Shown piece by piece: positions 1-7,598 of a DNA stretch of 40,826 nt. Under the pieces are notes generated by a model. That model worked only from the letters and a program-made list of their open reading frames with translations. It was not told the origin of the DNA and searched no databases. The position numbers and the translations under genes were made by a program. The stretch lies in assembly GCA_016930135.1 (NCBI GenBank), contig JAFGHM010000099.1, positions 1-40,826 on the forward strand, read 5' to 3'. Source of the stretch: Thermoplasmatota archaeon (lineage in GTDB: Archaea; Thermoplasmatota; Thermoplasmata; UBA10834). The stretch's first letter is position 1, and each line of letters begins with the position of its first letter.

Positions 1-176
1 GGACTGCACATATGAAGACGCCCTCGGAGAACGACGAGGAGGAAGAGCCCCCGCCGCCTCCCGACGAACTGCCCGAGCCGCCGGGAGCAGACACCCCCGG
101 GGAGCCCCCGGAGAAGCTAGCCGAGCCAGCCTCGGGAAAGGCAGGTTCAGACCCACATTCTGGTGGCGGCATATGA
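1..176 (+). CDS. C-terminal tail of an acidic, proline-rich protein (5' end outside window)
   Basis: An open frame enters from the left edge (first full codon at base 3) and stops at TGA 174-176. The visible 57 or so residues are a low-complexity tail: runs of Glu/Asp followed by Pro-rich stretches, ending in a Gly-rich tip. No domain is visible and the frame has no stop up to the window edge, so this is most likely the disordered end of a longer protein. Its stop overlaps the start of the KaiC-like gene in an ATGA arrangement, so the two are probably co-translated and functionally linked, perhaps a signalling partner of the ATPase. An in-frame ATG at 12 could alternatively start a 54-residue peptide, which I think less likely. 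Confidence 0.55.
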   Translation, partial: TAHMKTPSENDEEEEPPPPPDELPEPPGADTPGEPPEKLAEPASGKAGSDPHSGGGI

Positions 177-1003
177 GCGACTCGCGCGAGGACAGGGTGG
201 GCACGGGCATACAGGGCCTGGATGAGATGCTCAGGGGAGGGCTGATAGCTGGCAGGCCGTATGTCGTGTCGGGGACGACAGGAAGCGGCAAGACCACCCT
301 GGGGATCCAGTTCCTGCACCAGGGCGTGAAGAACGGCGAGCGGTCTCTTCTGGTGGCCGTCGACGAGCCCCCTGCGGAGATCCGGGAGAACTTCCGCACG
401 CTCGGCTGGGATGTGGGGAAGATAAGGATTCTGGATGTGCACCCCGCCACAAAGGCGTTCAGCAAGCGGGTCTCCCTGGTGGAGGTCGCCGCACAGAGGA
501 CCGTCGGGGTCCTGAGGGAGATGGGTGGTGGCGGCAGGGCGGAGGCTGTGAAGCAGGCCGCGCCAGAGATATCCATCCAATCGCTGCAGCTGATGCTCAA
601 GCAGGAGTTCCAGGACGCACACTATGACCGCCTTGTCATAGACTCGCTAAATTCGCTGAGGAAGCTCTCCGAGACAGACGAGGACCCATCCTCACCAATA
701 ATGTCTCTGCTTCGCTTCATATCGGAGTCCTCTGTGACGGCCCTCGTGATCACAGATCTGCCCGACCCCACTGAGCTGGAGCCCGAGATATTCATCTGCA
801 GAGGCGAGATCCGGCTGCACAAGCGGCTGATCTCGAACAAGATCGACAGGTGGGTTACGATTGAGAAGTTCCGCGGGTCGGCCCATGACACGGTCCCAAG
901 GCCGGTCACGATATCCGAAACGGGGTTATCCGTGGACCGCAGCAAGAAGATACCTAAGAACTCCATCCGCGCGCTCCAGGCGTTCACCTACTCTGCAAGA
1001 TAG
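173..1003 (+). CDS. KaiC-like RecA-superfamily ATPase
   Basis: A single-domain KaiC/RadA-type ATPase of 276 residues. The N-terminal GTGIQGLDEML segment is the typical KaiC entry motif. The Walker A is GTTGSGKT at residues 34-41 and the Walker B is in RLVIDS at 153-158. The conserved acidic pair after strand 2 is present as DEPP (64-67). The C-terminal RGSAHD-type segment near 234-240 matches the KaiC end motif that closes on the neighbouring subunit. Archaeal single-domain homologues are generally annotated as RecA-like ATPases implicated in signal transduction; the actual partner is unknown. The gene overlaps the upstream acidic-tailed gene by 4 bases, so it is likely the second gene of an operon. 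Its substrate or client cannot be told from sequence. Confidence 0.85.
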   Translation: MSDSREDRVGTGIQGLDEMLRGGLIAGRPYVVSGTTGSGKTTLGIQFLHQGVKNGERSLLVAVDEPPAEIRENFRTLGWDVGKIRILDVHPATKAFSKRVSLVEVAAQRTVGVLREMGGGGRAEAVKQAAPEISIQSLQLMLKQEFQDAHYDRLVIDSLNSLRKLSETDEDPSSPIMSLLRFISESSVTALVITDLPDPTELEPEIFICRGEIRLHKRLISNKIDRWVTIEKFRGSAHDTVPRPVTISETGLSVDRSKKIPKNSIRALQAFTYSAR

Positions 1004-1024
1004 CCGATCCCGGATCGCACTAGA

Positions 1025-1032
1025 TTTTATAG
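1025..1032 (+). promoter_or_regulatory. TATA box for the C45-type gene
   Basis: TTTTATAG lies about 36 bases upstream of the ATG at 1064, in a 60-base intergenic stretch that is otherwise GC-rich. A start site about 26 bases downstream (near 1054) would give a very short leader. The match is to the archaeal TATA consensus by eye only. Confidence 0.5.
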
Positions 1033-1063
1033 ACAGAAACACGCTTCGGAGCTTCTGGTCAAG

Positions 1064-2131
1064 ATGAGGAAGACAACTCTCCCGGTCGTCGAGGCGTCTG
1101 GAAGGCCGTACGATCTGGGCAGGGCCGTCGGCAGGAAGTGCGCCGCGAGGGCGGTCAAGTACAGAAAGAGCATAGCCAGCTCTATACTGCACTACACAGG
1201 GAAGAGCTGGACGGAGGCGGTCGCGAGGGCGCGGCTGTATGTCCCGTTCGCGGAAGACTTCTACGGAGACTATGTCGAAGAGCTTCGGGGTTATGCGGAG
1301 GGCGCAAAGTTGCCCTTTGAGGACGTGTTCACGTTCTGCTGCCACGAGCTGCTGACAGAGCAGGGCTTCAAGGGCTGCACGGACCTGGTGGTCAATGCAG
1401 ACGTCTCCAGAGACGGGAAAGTACTCGCCGCGCACAACGAGGATTGGTCCTTTGATGCGCTGGAGACGGTGGTGCTGCTGCACGCAAAACCGAAAGGCAA
1501 GCCGGAGTTCTTCGCGACAGCCTATGCAGGCATACTTCCATCGTGCGGGATGAACAGTTCTGGGGTCAGCCTCACTGGTAACGCTCTCTCCCCCAACGAC
1601 ATGCGTTTGGGCGTTCCCAGGATATTCCCCGTGCGCAAGGTTCTCGAGGCGAGACGGATAGGTGAGGCGATTGAACATGCAATGCCAGCAGGGCGCGCAT
1701 CGAGCTACAACAACATAGTTGCGGATAGAAACGGGGAGATGTATTCGCTCGAGGGGTCCGCTACCGACTGCGCCCATTTGTATGGTATCGACGGATACAT
1801 GGTCCACACGAACCACTACGTCGCTCCCAAGATGGAGCGGTTCGAGTCTGACCCGGATTCGCTCTCCTGTTCGAGATTCAGGTATAACAGGGCCCTTCGG
1901 CTCCTGGAAGATCAACTGGGGAATGTCACGCCCGAATCGCTGAAGCACATATTGCGGGACCATGTGAACAAGCCCTGTTCGCTCTGCAGGCATGCTGACC
2001 CGGGAAAGCACCCTCTCGACGTCTCGGAGACGATATTCTCAGTGATATATGATTTGACAGCGCTCGAGGCGCATGTCGTGAAGGGCAAGCCGTGCGCGGG
2101 GGAGTACGCGCGGCTCCTGCTAAAGAGTTGA
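1064..2131 (+). CDS. C45-family acyltransferase/peptidase (isopenicillin N acyltransferase-like, Ntn hydrolase)
   Basis: This 355-residue protein resembles the acyl-CoA:6-aminopenicillanate acyltransferase / peptidase C45 family. These are Ntn hydrolases made as precursors that self-cleave at a Gly-Cys bond, exposing Cys as nucleophile. The candidate site is Gly104-Cys105 (KGCTD), close to the Gly102-Cys103 site of the fungal enzyme. The family motif HN-x-DW follows at 124-128 (HNEDW). The residue ahead of the cleavage site forms an alpha-helical pro-segment. The gene has its own TATA box and stands alone between the KaiC-like gene and tRNA-Ile. The natural substrate is not predictable; amide hydrolysis or acyl transfer on small amides is the family theme. 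A penicillin-related role is not implied. Confidence 0.8.
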   Translation: MRKTTLPVVEASGRPYDLGRAVGRKCAARAVKYRKSIASSILHYTGKSWTEAVARARLYVPFAEDFYGDYVEELRGYAEGAKLPFEDVFTFCCHELLTEQGFKGCTDLVVNADVSRDGKVLAAHNEDWSFDALETVVLLHAKPKGKPEFFATAYAGILPSCGMNSSGVSLTGNALSPNDMRLGVPRIFPVRKVLEARRIGEAIEHAMPAGRASSYNNIVADRNGEMYSLEGSATDCAHLYGIDGYMVHTNHYVAPKMERFESDPDSLSCSRFRYNRALRLLEDQLGNVTPESLKHILRDHVNKPCSLCRHADPGKHPLDVSETIFSVIYDLTALEAHVVKGKPCAGEYARLLLKS

Positions 2132-2153
2132 CTGGGTCAGACGTGCATTATGC

Positions 2154-2164
2154 AAAGTATTTAA
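2154..2164 (+). promoter_or_regulatory. Box A / TATA element of tRNA-Ile
   Basis: AAAGTATTTAA sits about 36 bases upstream of the tRNA. A purine-rich BRE-like part followed by an AT-rich core is the usual archaeal tRNA promoter layout and implies a leader of about 10 bases removed by RNase P. Confidence 0.5.
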
Positions 2165-2195
2165 TCCACATCACTGTATTGCGCAAGAGCTTAAC

Positions 2196-2270
2196 GGGCC
2201 CATAGCTTAGCATGGTTGGAGCACCCGGCTGATAACCGGGAGGTCACCGGTCCGAATCCGGTTGGGCCCA
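2196..2270 (+). tRNA. tRNA-Ile (GAT anticodon)
   Basis: A complete cloverleaf can be drawn. The acceptor stem GGGCCCA pairs fully with TGGGCCC (2263-2269) with discriminator A at 2270. The D arm is GCTT/GAGC, with one T-G pair. The anticodon stem is CCCGG/CCGGG around loop CTGATAA, giving anticodon GAT. The variable loop has five bases and the T stem is ACCGG/CCGGT. No CCA is encoded and no intron is seen. The T loop reads TCCGAAT, so position 55, normally T (pseudouridine), is C. The bases after the gene show no obvious T-rich terminator. Confidence 0.95.
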
Positions 2271-2477
2271 CTCACACTCCTTGCGCGACTGTAGGCGGCA
2301 AATCTTCTGTCGTCCTGTCATCGGAACACACGCAATTGACGCAGCATTAGAGAGATCAGGTCCATTGTGCGGGGAATCACGGTTCCGGGCGCTTCATGCC
2401 AATCGGGCATCGGATCTCATCGCTTCGGAAGGAAATCTTTATGAAGCGGTAGCGGACCTTATCTATTGGAGGAATGA

Positions 2478-3470
2478 GTGGTGACTGCCACGAGGGGGTT
2501 CCCCTCATTGCTGGCAGCGACAGTGATTCTGCTGGCCTCGCTCTCATTGGTGCCAGCGAACCACTCAGCGTCTTGGGATGAGCCTGTAATCGTCACTACA
2601 GACAAGGAATTGTACATCGCAGGAGATGCAGTGCAAGTCAATGTGTCCGTGGTTGGACCGTTGTTTGCCTGCTTCAGCTCGGCTTGCCAATCATTTTTCG
2701 TCGTTGAGAATGCGTCAGGAGAAGTCGTCTATGACTTGAGGAAGCACTATTACTGGGCGCAGATTCCGACATGTCTGTGCGCTCCGCCAACCGTGAACTT
2801 CCTTTACACCTGGGACCAGAAGGATGACAGTGGCGAGGATGTCCCTGTGCCTGGAGACTACACGATATGGGGATTTGTTGCGGGATACAATCAGGGAGAT
2901 CCGCCTGTGGCTGGGGATTCCACGCTGATATCGATTGGTGAGGAGACGGCCTCCGAGTTCGCACTCGTCGCAGGCTGGAACTTCATATTGCTTCCACTGG
3001 CGGGATGCGACTACTTCGCAAGCAATCTGGGTCTGGCCTTCGGCGATGCCATCTTCGGGTGGGACTCCTCCGCTCAGAGCTATGATGGTGCCTACGTCGT
3101 CGGAATATCTCCGGAGAGCGCGGACTTCGCACTGGAACCGAGCGTGGGCTACTGGATTCATTCGAGCACGGCGAGGAGCCTGGTCATATCCGGGACAGCT
3201 CCTCCATCGACGCAGAATGTGCAGTGCGCTGTGCCTGCACAGGGCGGCTGGATCGCCCTGGGCTTCCTGGGATTCAACTCGACCAGACGCGCTAGCGACG
3301 TACCCGCGATGTATAGCGAGCCCGGCGGCATAATGGCAGTGGTCGCATATGACGCTGGGCTGTACGAGCCCTTCTATGTGTTCGATCTGTCAACGGACTT
3401 CGAACTGACGGTGGGACAGGCGTACTGGGTCTTCTGCAGCGCGAGCGGAGTCCTGACGTACGCAGTGTGA
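2478..3470 (+). CDS. Secreted protein with Ig-like N-terminal part and duplicated C-terminal module
   Basis: I do not recognise a named family. The start is GTG at 2478 or the adjacent GTG at 2481; a GGAGGA Shine-Dalgarno at 2468-2473 favours 2481. Residues 8-28 form a signal peptide with a hydrophobic core, so the product is exported. Residues 35-155 look like a beta-sandwich: WDQKDDSGEDVPVPGDY at 112-128 resembles the Trp-Asp-x-x-Asp...Pro-Gly-x-Tyr motif of FlgD/BsuPI-like Ig domains. Residues 162-239 and 250-330 appear to be two copies of one module: GWN-ILLPL versus GWIALGF near the start, and GYWIHSST versus AYWVFCSAS near the end. Several Cys residues could form disulfides. It ends without a membrane anchor. 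A cell-surface or matrix role is inference. Confidence 0.65.
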   Translation: MVTATRGFPSLLAATVILLASLSLVPANHSASWDEPVIVTTDKELYIAGDAVQVNVSVVGPLFACFSSACQSFFVVENASGEVVYDLRKHYYWAQIPTCLCAPPTVNFLYTWDQKDDSGEDVPVPGDYTIWGFVAGYNQGDPPVAGDSTLISIGEETASEFALVAGWNFILLPLAGCDYFASNLGLAFGDAIFGWDSSAQSYDGAYVVGISPESADFALEPSVGYWIHSSTARSLVISGTAPPSTQNVQCAVPAQGGWIALGFLGFNSTRRASDVPAMYSEPGGIMAVVAYDAGLYEPFYVFDLSTDFELTVGQAYWVFCSASGVLTYAV

Positions 3471-3526
3471 GGGAAGCTCCTGACGCACAACGCTCTTCTC
3501 CAGGCTTGGAAGGAGAGCGATTCCCG

Positions 3527-4636
3527 TCACTCTCGGCGACTGGATTGCTTCCGGTACCGTTTCTTCTTCGGCTTCTTCCGGCTACGAGTCGGCCAGTCCC
3601 GGCTCTTTGCCTTGATGCGATACTCCTCAGGTATTTCCATCCTGAACCTGCACACGTCGTCCCCCCACAGCACCGACTTGAGCACCGTGGTCTTGACCGG
3701 GGCGCCGAACGCCACCTCGTAGGGCATCTTTTCATAGCCTGCGCTGCAGTAGCAGAAATCACGCGGTATCGTGGCCCCTGAGAGAATCGATTCCCTGGCA
3801 AGGGGGCAGTGGCAGTAGTGGTATCTCCTCATCGTGGGGTCCTTCTCGCGAAGATACTCCTTCATCATGTATGGGATTTTGGTCTGGTATATGCTGTCCC
3901 CTTTCCGAACCCCGCCGGCAACCTCAGGGTTGTTGCGAACGAATTCCAACGACAAGTCGTCTATCTCCTGAGTGTAGAATAGGGTCCCGTTTCTGAAGTG
4001 CTCCTCCAGCAGGTCGATCCGTTGCTGCCTTCTCTTCGCGAGATACTCATCGACGTCTTTCGATTCTCGGAGCATCTCCTTCTCTTCAGCGTACGCCTTG
4101 GGGGGACCTGCATGGACACCGGTGAGGAGTATCGCCCTCCATGTCTCTCGATCGGTCCCTTTCATCAACCGACTCATGAACTCCTGCGTGAACGCTGGCA
4201 TCTCCTTGTGGGGCGTGCCCAGCGAGGGAGGCTCAAACCCCGCGAACATCCTCTCGTGGTCCTTCTTCCCGAGATGTCCCTTGGCGGCCTCAACGAGCTT
4301 GCCCAGGACATCGACGCCGTCGAGCGTAACGAGGAGCTCCAGCTCCATGGCCCTGTTTCCGATGAACCTCGAGTACCTCAGCAGTCCGATGAGCTTGTCG
4401 AATCTGTTATCCCCGCTCTTCGCAAGGTGCTTGATGAAGAGCCTGACGTCCCTGTCAGTGGCATTCACTGCCGACCGTCGCGGGAATGTCTTCGCGAGGG
4501 ACTCTTCGAACCGCTTGGCGAGCCTCACGTTGTCCCGGATGACGTCGGCCTTGAGGCCTTTCGGCACCAGCTTGCCCTCTCTCAGAAACGACCTGAACCC
4601 TCTCTCATCCGTAGCTCCCCCCTCCTGTGACAGCAC
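3527..4636 (-). CDS. Unrecognised two-part protein: helical N-terminus and Cys-rich C-terminal domain
   Basis: A 369-residue product from a GTG start. Residues 10-110 are all-helical and resemble in pattern the SAM-like core-binding domain of tyrosine recombinases, but there is no catalytic recombinase domain. The C-terminal half carries a conserved-looking segment: YHYCHCPLARES, then FCYCSAGYEK, then WGDDVCRF (roughly 270-335). This resembles uncharacterised bacterial and archaeal proteins related to the L-2-amino-thiazoline-4-carboxylate hydrolase-like group, but the assignment is weak. The C-terminus is a very basic Lys/Arg tail, suggesting nucleic-acid or polyanion contact. The gene converges with the secreted-protein gene and diverges from the zinc-ribbon gene. 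The function is unknown. Confidence 0.6.
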   Translation of the reverse strand: MLSQEGGATDERGFRSFLREGKLVPKGLKADVIRDNVRLAKRFEESLAKTFPRRSAVNATDRDVRLFIKHLAKSGDNRFDKLIGLLRYSRFIGNRAMELELLVTLDGVDVLGKLVEAAKGHLGKKDHERMFAGFEPPSLGTPHKEMPAFTQEFMSRLMKGTDRETWRAILLTGVHAGPPKAYAEEKEMLRESKDVDEYLAKRRQQRIDLLEEHFRNGTLFYTQEIDDLSLEFVRNNPEVAGGVRKGDSIYQTKIPYMMKEYLREKDPTMRRYHYCHCPLARESILSGATIPRDFCYCSAGYEKMPYEVAFGAPVKTTVLKSVLWGDDVCRFRMEIPEEYRIKAKSRDWPTRSRKKPKKKRYRKQSSRRE

Positions 4637-4687
4637 GAAGACGGTTCGCAGATAAAACCTTCATTGTCGAGGCTGGGGCGCCGCTCT

Positions 4688-4700
4688 TACATGACATGTA
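4688..4700. repeat. 13-base interrupted palindrome in a divergent promoter region
   Basis: TACATG-A-CATGTA is a perfect 6-1-6 inverted repeat between the divergent genes starting at 4636 (minus) and 4756 (plus). Its position makes it a candidate operator. No second copy was noticed in the window. Confidence 0.35.
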
Positions 4701-4755
4701 CGTCAACAACTATTCAAGATGTGCGAGCTGTTGAAGTCTCGGGAGGATGAGAAAG

Positions 4756-5061
4756 ATGCCAAAGAAACTGAAGCACAAACGCCACACCGCCAGTGAGGCC
4801 AGGGAGGAGCTCAAAGATGTCGTGGGGTGCATGAGCTGCGGACTGCCCATGAAGAGGACCCAGCGCGAGGTCGCATCTGAGATCGCGGGCATATGTCCTG
4901 GCTGTTCGGACCAGCATGGGCATCTGAAGAGCTACGAGGAGGTTTTCGAGCGGCTGGTCACACGTCACTACATGAAGGAGCTCAAGATGGACAGACCTGG
5001 GGCGGAGAGGGCTGCGAAGGAGAGGCTTTCAGAGATGCCCGCCTGGAAGGACCGCAGGTAG
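4756..5061 (+). CDS. Small zinc-ribbon domain protein
   Basis: A 101-residue protein with a single zinc ribbon: CMSCG then CPGC about 20 residues later, followed by a helical tail. The arrangement (Cys-x-Ser-Cys-Gly-Leu-Pro-Met, second CxxC, then a helix with conserved aromatic and Met residues) resembles the small putative zinc-ribbon family found in many bacteria and archaea, whose function is unknown. The start at 4756 was chosen over the ATG at 4747 because GGGAGG at 4741-4746 would abut the first ATG but sits 9 bases from the second. The N-terminus is very basic (KKLKHKRH). The Lrp-type regulator gene follows after about 50 bases, so the two may be co-transcribed. Confidence 0.7.
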   Translation: MPKKLKHKRHTASEAREELKDVVGCMSCGLPMKRTQREVASEIAGICPGCSDQHGHLKSYEEVFERLVTRHYMKELKMDRPGAERAAKERLSEMPAWKDRR

Positions 5062-5110
5062 TCAAAACCATCGAAAGGTACGAAAACCGGAAGAGTAATA
5101 CGTGCCTTCC

Positions 5111-5506
5111 ATGGATGAGACCGACATCAAGATCCTGAGCCTGCTCAGGCAGAACTCCAGGATGAAGAACACGGAGATCGCCAGACGGGTCAGCCTGACT
5201 GAGAGGGCCGTCAGGGCGAGGATCGAGAAGCTGACCCGCGAGGGCACGATTAAGAAGTTCACGATCGAGACATCGCCAGTGGGCGTCGAGGGCATCGTGC
5301 TCATCGATACGAATGTCGGGAGGACGGCAGCGGTCAGGGAGAAGGCCACGCAGATGTCTGAGAGCGTGTTCGAGTGCACTGGCGAGTTCGATGTGGCCGC
5401 CAAGCTGAGAGCCGATTCGTTGGATGAGCTGAACAAGAAGGTGGACGAGCTCCGAGCCTTTCCGGGCGTCTTAAGGACATCGACCCTCGTCAAACTCAAT
5501 GAGTGA
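5111..5506 (+). CDS. Lrp/AsnC-family transcriptional regulator
   Basis: A standard-length Lrp/AsnC protein of about 131 residues. It has an N-terminal winged helix (MDETDIKIL, then NTEIARRV and SERAVRARIEKL-like recognition helix) and a C-terminal RAM domain with the FECTGEFDVAAKL segment. ATG 5111 gives the usual family start; an in-frame GTG at 5102 would add three residues. Such regulators bind amino acids and control amino-acid metabolism or transport. No target can be assigned from sequence. The amino-acid catabolic genes further along the window are possible targets, which is inference. Confidence 0.88.
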   Translation: MDETDIKILSLLRQNSRMKNTEIARRVSLTERAVRARIEKLTREGTIKKFTIETSPVGVEGIVLIDTNVGRTAAVREKATQMSESVFECTGEFDVAAKLRADSLDELNKKVDELRAFPGVLRTSTLVKLNE

Positions 5507-5583
5507 TGGTGTCCGACGACGCTTTCGCCGGGGCATTCTTCGTAGTTGCTGGTCCACCCTTGTCATTCTTGAGAAACACTAGC

Positions 5584-5596
5584 AAAGGTTAATACT
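5584..5596 (+). promoter_or_regulatory. BRE/TATA element for the nitroreductase gene
   Basis: AAAGGTTAATACT lies 32-44 bases upstream of the ATG at 5628, in a 120-base gap, with purines just 5' of the AT-rich core as in archaeal BRE-TATA pairs. Confidence 0.45.
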
Positions 5597-5627
5597 CCGT
5601 CTGACTGTTTAGCGCACCAGTGACCTA

Positions 5628-6146
5628 ATGGACTTGATGGATGCCATCAGGACTAGAAGGAGCATAAGGAAGTACAAGCCCGCTCCGGTCCCGGAGTCGG
5701 TGCTCAAGGAGGTCCTGAACGCCGCTCGCCTGGCCCCATCCGCTGACAACGCCCAGCCATGGAAGATGGTGGTCGTGAGGGACGAGGAGACAAAGGTCCG
5801 GCTAGCCGTTGCGTCCAATGGCCAGAAGTTCATCGCGCAGGCCTCCTTGGTCCTTGTGGTGTGCGGGCTGCCTGACGAGGCGTTCCAGACGGTGGGCGGG
5901 TACATGAGCAGCCACGTGATTGACGCGACGATAGCATTGGACCATCTGACACTGGCGGCCCATGCCCAGGGCCTGGGCACCTGTTGGATCGCATCGTTCA
6001 AAGAGGACAAAGTCAGGGAGATACTAGGTATCCCCGAGGACGTCCGCGTGATTGCGCTCACTCCGCTCGGATATCCCGACGAGACCCCGGAGAAGAGCCC
6101 GAGGAAGAACCTTGAGGAGCTCGTGATCTTCGAGAGGTATCAATAG
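5628..6146 (+). CDS. Nitroreductase-family flavoprotein
   Basis: A 172-residue FMN-dependent oxidoreductase of the nitroreductase superfamily. The FMN-binding signature is TRRSIRKY near residues 9-16. A Pro-Ser-x-x-Asn-x-Gln-Pro-Trp segment (37-46) is the conserved second FMN contact, and GLGTCWIASF (115-124) is the third. It is at the short end of the family. Members use NAD(P)H to reduce nitro compounds, quinones, flavins or enones, so the true substrate is unclear. It has its own TATA element and no obvious operon partner. Confidence 0.88.
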   Translation: MDLMDAIRTRRSIRKYKPAPVPESVLKEVLNAARLAPSADNAQPWKMVVVRDEETKVRLAVASNGQKFIAQASLVLVVCGLPDEAFQTVGGYMSSHVIDATIALDHLTLAAHAQGLGTCWIASFKEDKVREILGIPEDVRVIALTPLGYPDETPEKSPRKNLEELVIFERYQ

Positions 6147-6228
6147 CTGTCAGGATGCTAGACCTTCCAATCCGTTCAAGGTCGCAAAAAACCCTTCGAC
6201 ATCACCCCCGCTCAGGAGATTCAGACCC

Positions 6229-7497
6229 ATGGCCTCCAAAGGGATTACCCGCACAGGAGAAGCTTACTGTCTGGCATGCCGTCAGATGGTGGAGCGGGAT
6301 GCTGGACAGTGCCCGGGCTGTCTTACTGAACTCACTGACGAGGTCAAAGCCTTCGCATGCCCGAAGTGCAAGACCGTGATGGCTCTGGGCGAACCGCAGT
6401 GCCCTACATGTGGCCTCAAGTTCAAGATCAGGTCTGTCAGGCCCGCTGAAGAGGCGAAGGACGACCAGTTTCTGGCCAAGCTACTGGAATGGAGCGGCAA
6501 GCCCCCTCAGGCAACAGAGAGGAAAGACACTGTAACCGATGCATCTCCAGAGCCGACACCAGGATCCTCTCCTGAGATCGAGCGCCTTCGGAAGCTTGCC
6601 GAGCTCAAGCAGAGCATCAACGAACTGACCGCGAACAGGTCCGAGATGCTGGACCGCATGGAGAAGAGACTGGAGCAGCAGAAGTCCAGGCTGGCCCAGA
6701 TATCCGAGGCGCAGGACAGCGCTTCGGCCGCTAGGCAGATAGAGGCTGAGATCATGTCCCTCGCGGACGAGATGGCGGACATAACGATGCTCCAGGCCCA
6801 CATGGACGCTCTCGCGGATGAGATATCCTCCCTGCTCGAATCGGTCGATGTGAGCGCTCCCGTTAGGGAGCGCGGCCTTGCTGCGCGCGCGCTCAGGAAG
6901 AAGCTGGAGGCCAAGGAGAAGGAGATCGACGAGCTCAGGGACAGAGAGGAGCAGCTGGTCAAACGCGAGGAGATGGTCGACCGCAAGATCCAGGCCTATG
7001 CGCAGAAGAAGAAGAAGCTCGATGAATCGGAAGCCGACCTGCAGATCAGGCTGTCCAAGCTCGAGGCTGACCGGGAGGCGCTCGAGAGGCTCAGGGCTCA
7101 GATGGAAGGCGCTCGGACCGAACCCGAGAGGGAGTCGGCTGCAGCCGAGTGGGAGGAAGCCAAGAAGTCCGTGGCGAAGAAGCTGCTTGGGCTCAAGTCG
7201 AAGATCCAGTTCCACAGGACTGGCAAGGAGGTCGCCGAGGAGGAGATCGAGGCGGTCGAGATCAATCTTGATGAGGCAATATCACATGTGGAGGAGCAGC
7301 TGACAGCGCTGATCATGGAGAAGATCAAGGTCCAGACGGACATGGAGGATGCCTCCATCGTCGACGAGGACCTCAAGAAACTGCTGAAGGTGCTGGACCA
7401 GATGCTCGGCCAGTTGCCCGAGGAGACGATAGACCGTTTCTCCAAATCGGAGGATTTCGCCCTCTACGAGAGAGTGCTTGACCGGTTCAAGATATGA
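6229..7497 (+). CDS. Coiled-coil protein with two N-terminal zinc ribbons
   Basis: A 422-residue protein. Residues 14-61 hold two zinc ribbons of identical spacing: C14-x2-C17-x10-C28-x2-C31 and C44-x2-C47-x10-C58-x2-C61, suggesting an internal duplication. Residues about 70-100 are a polar linker. From about 105 to the C-terminus the sequence is a nearly continuous charged coiled coil, with a short break around 215-222 (SAPVRERG). There is no signal peptide or membrane segment, so it is cytoplasmic. It lies directly upstream of the giant DUF835 coiled-coil gene in the same orientation, and both may take part in the same scaffold-like structure. I do not recognise a characterised family. Confidence 0.75.
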   Translation: MASKGITRTGEAYCLACRQMVERDAGQCPGCLTELTDEVKAFACPKCKTVMALGEPQCPTCGLKFKIRSVRPAEEAKDDQFLAKLLEWSGKPPQATERKDTVTDASPEPTPGSSPEIERLRKLAELKQSINELTANRSEMLDRMEKRLEQQKSRLAQISEAQDSASAARQIEAEIMSLADEMADITMLQAHMDALADEISSLLESVDVSAPVRERGLAARALRKKLEAKEKEIDELRDREEQLVKREEMVDRKIQAYAQKKKKLDESEADLQIRLSKLEADREALERLRAQMEGARTEPERESAAAEWEEAKKSVAKKLLGLKSKIQFHRTGKEVAEEEIEAVEINLDEAISHVEEQLTALIMEKIKVQTDMEDASIVDEDLKKLLKVLDQMLGQLPEETIDRFSKSEDFALYERVLDRFKI

Positions 7498-7521
7498 GAA
7501 GCGATTAAATGTATGAGCGGG

Positions 7522-7528
7522 TATATTA
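7522..7528 (+). promoter_or_regulatory. TATA box for the giant coiled-coil gene
   Basis: TATATTA in a 101-base gap, 70 bases ahead of the ATG at 7599. If used, the transcript would have a leader of about 48 bases, longer than is usual here. Confidence 0.45.
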
Positions 7529-7598
7529 CTCAACCAGATTCACCGCAAGAGACGACGAGAACCCCCCTAACACGTAATGAACACGGAGCTAGTCCAAA

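Noticed and set aside
926-2011. Open frame of 361 codons on the minus strand opposite the C45-type gene
   Set aside because: The plus-strand protein has the Gly-Cys processing site and family motifs; the antisense frame has none.
2281-2484. Possible 67-codon gene between tRNA-Ile and the secreted protein gene
   Set aside because: It begins with TTG, lacks a ribosome site, shows no recognisable domain, and runs over the Shine-Dalgarno and start of the next gene. The 2271-2477 stretch appears to be non-coding, with a TTTATGA-like promoter near 2439.
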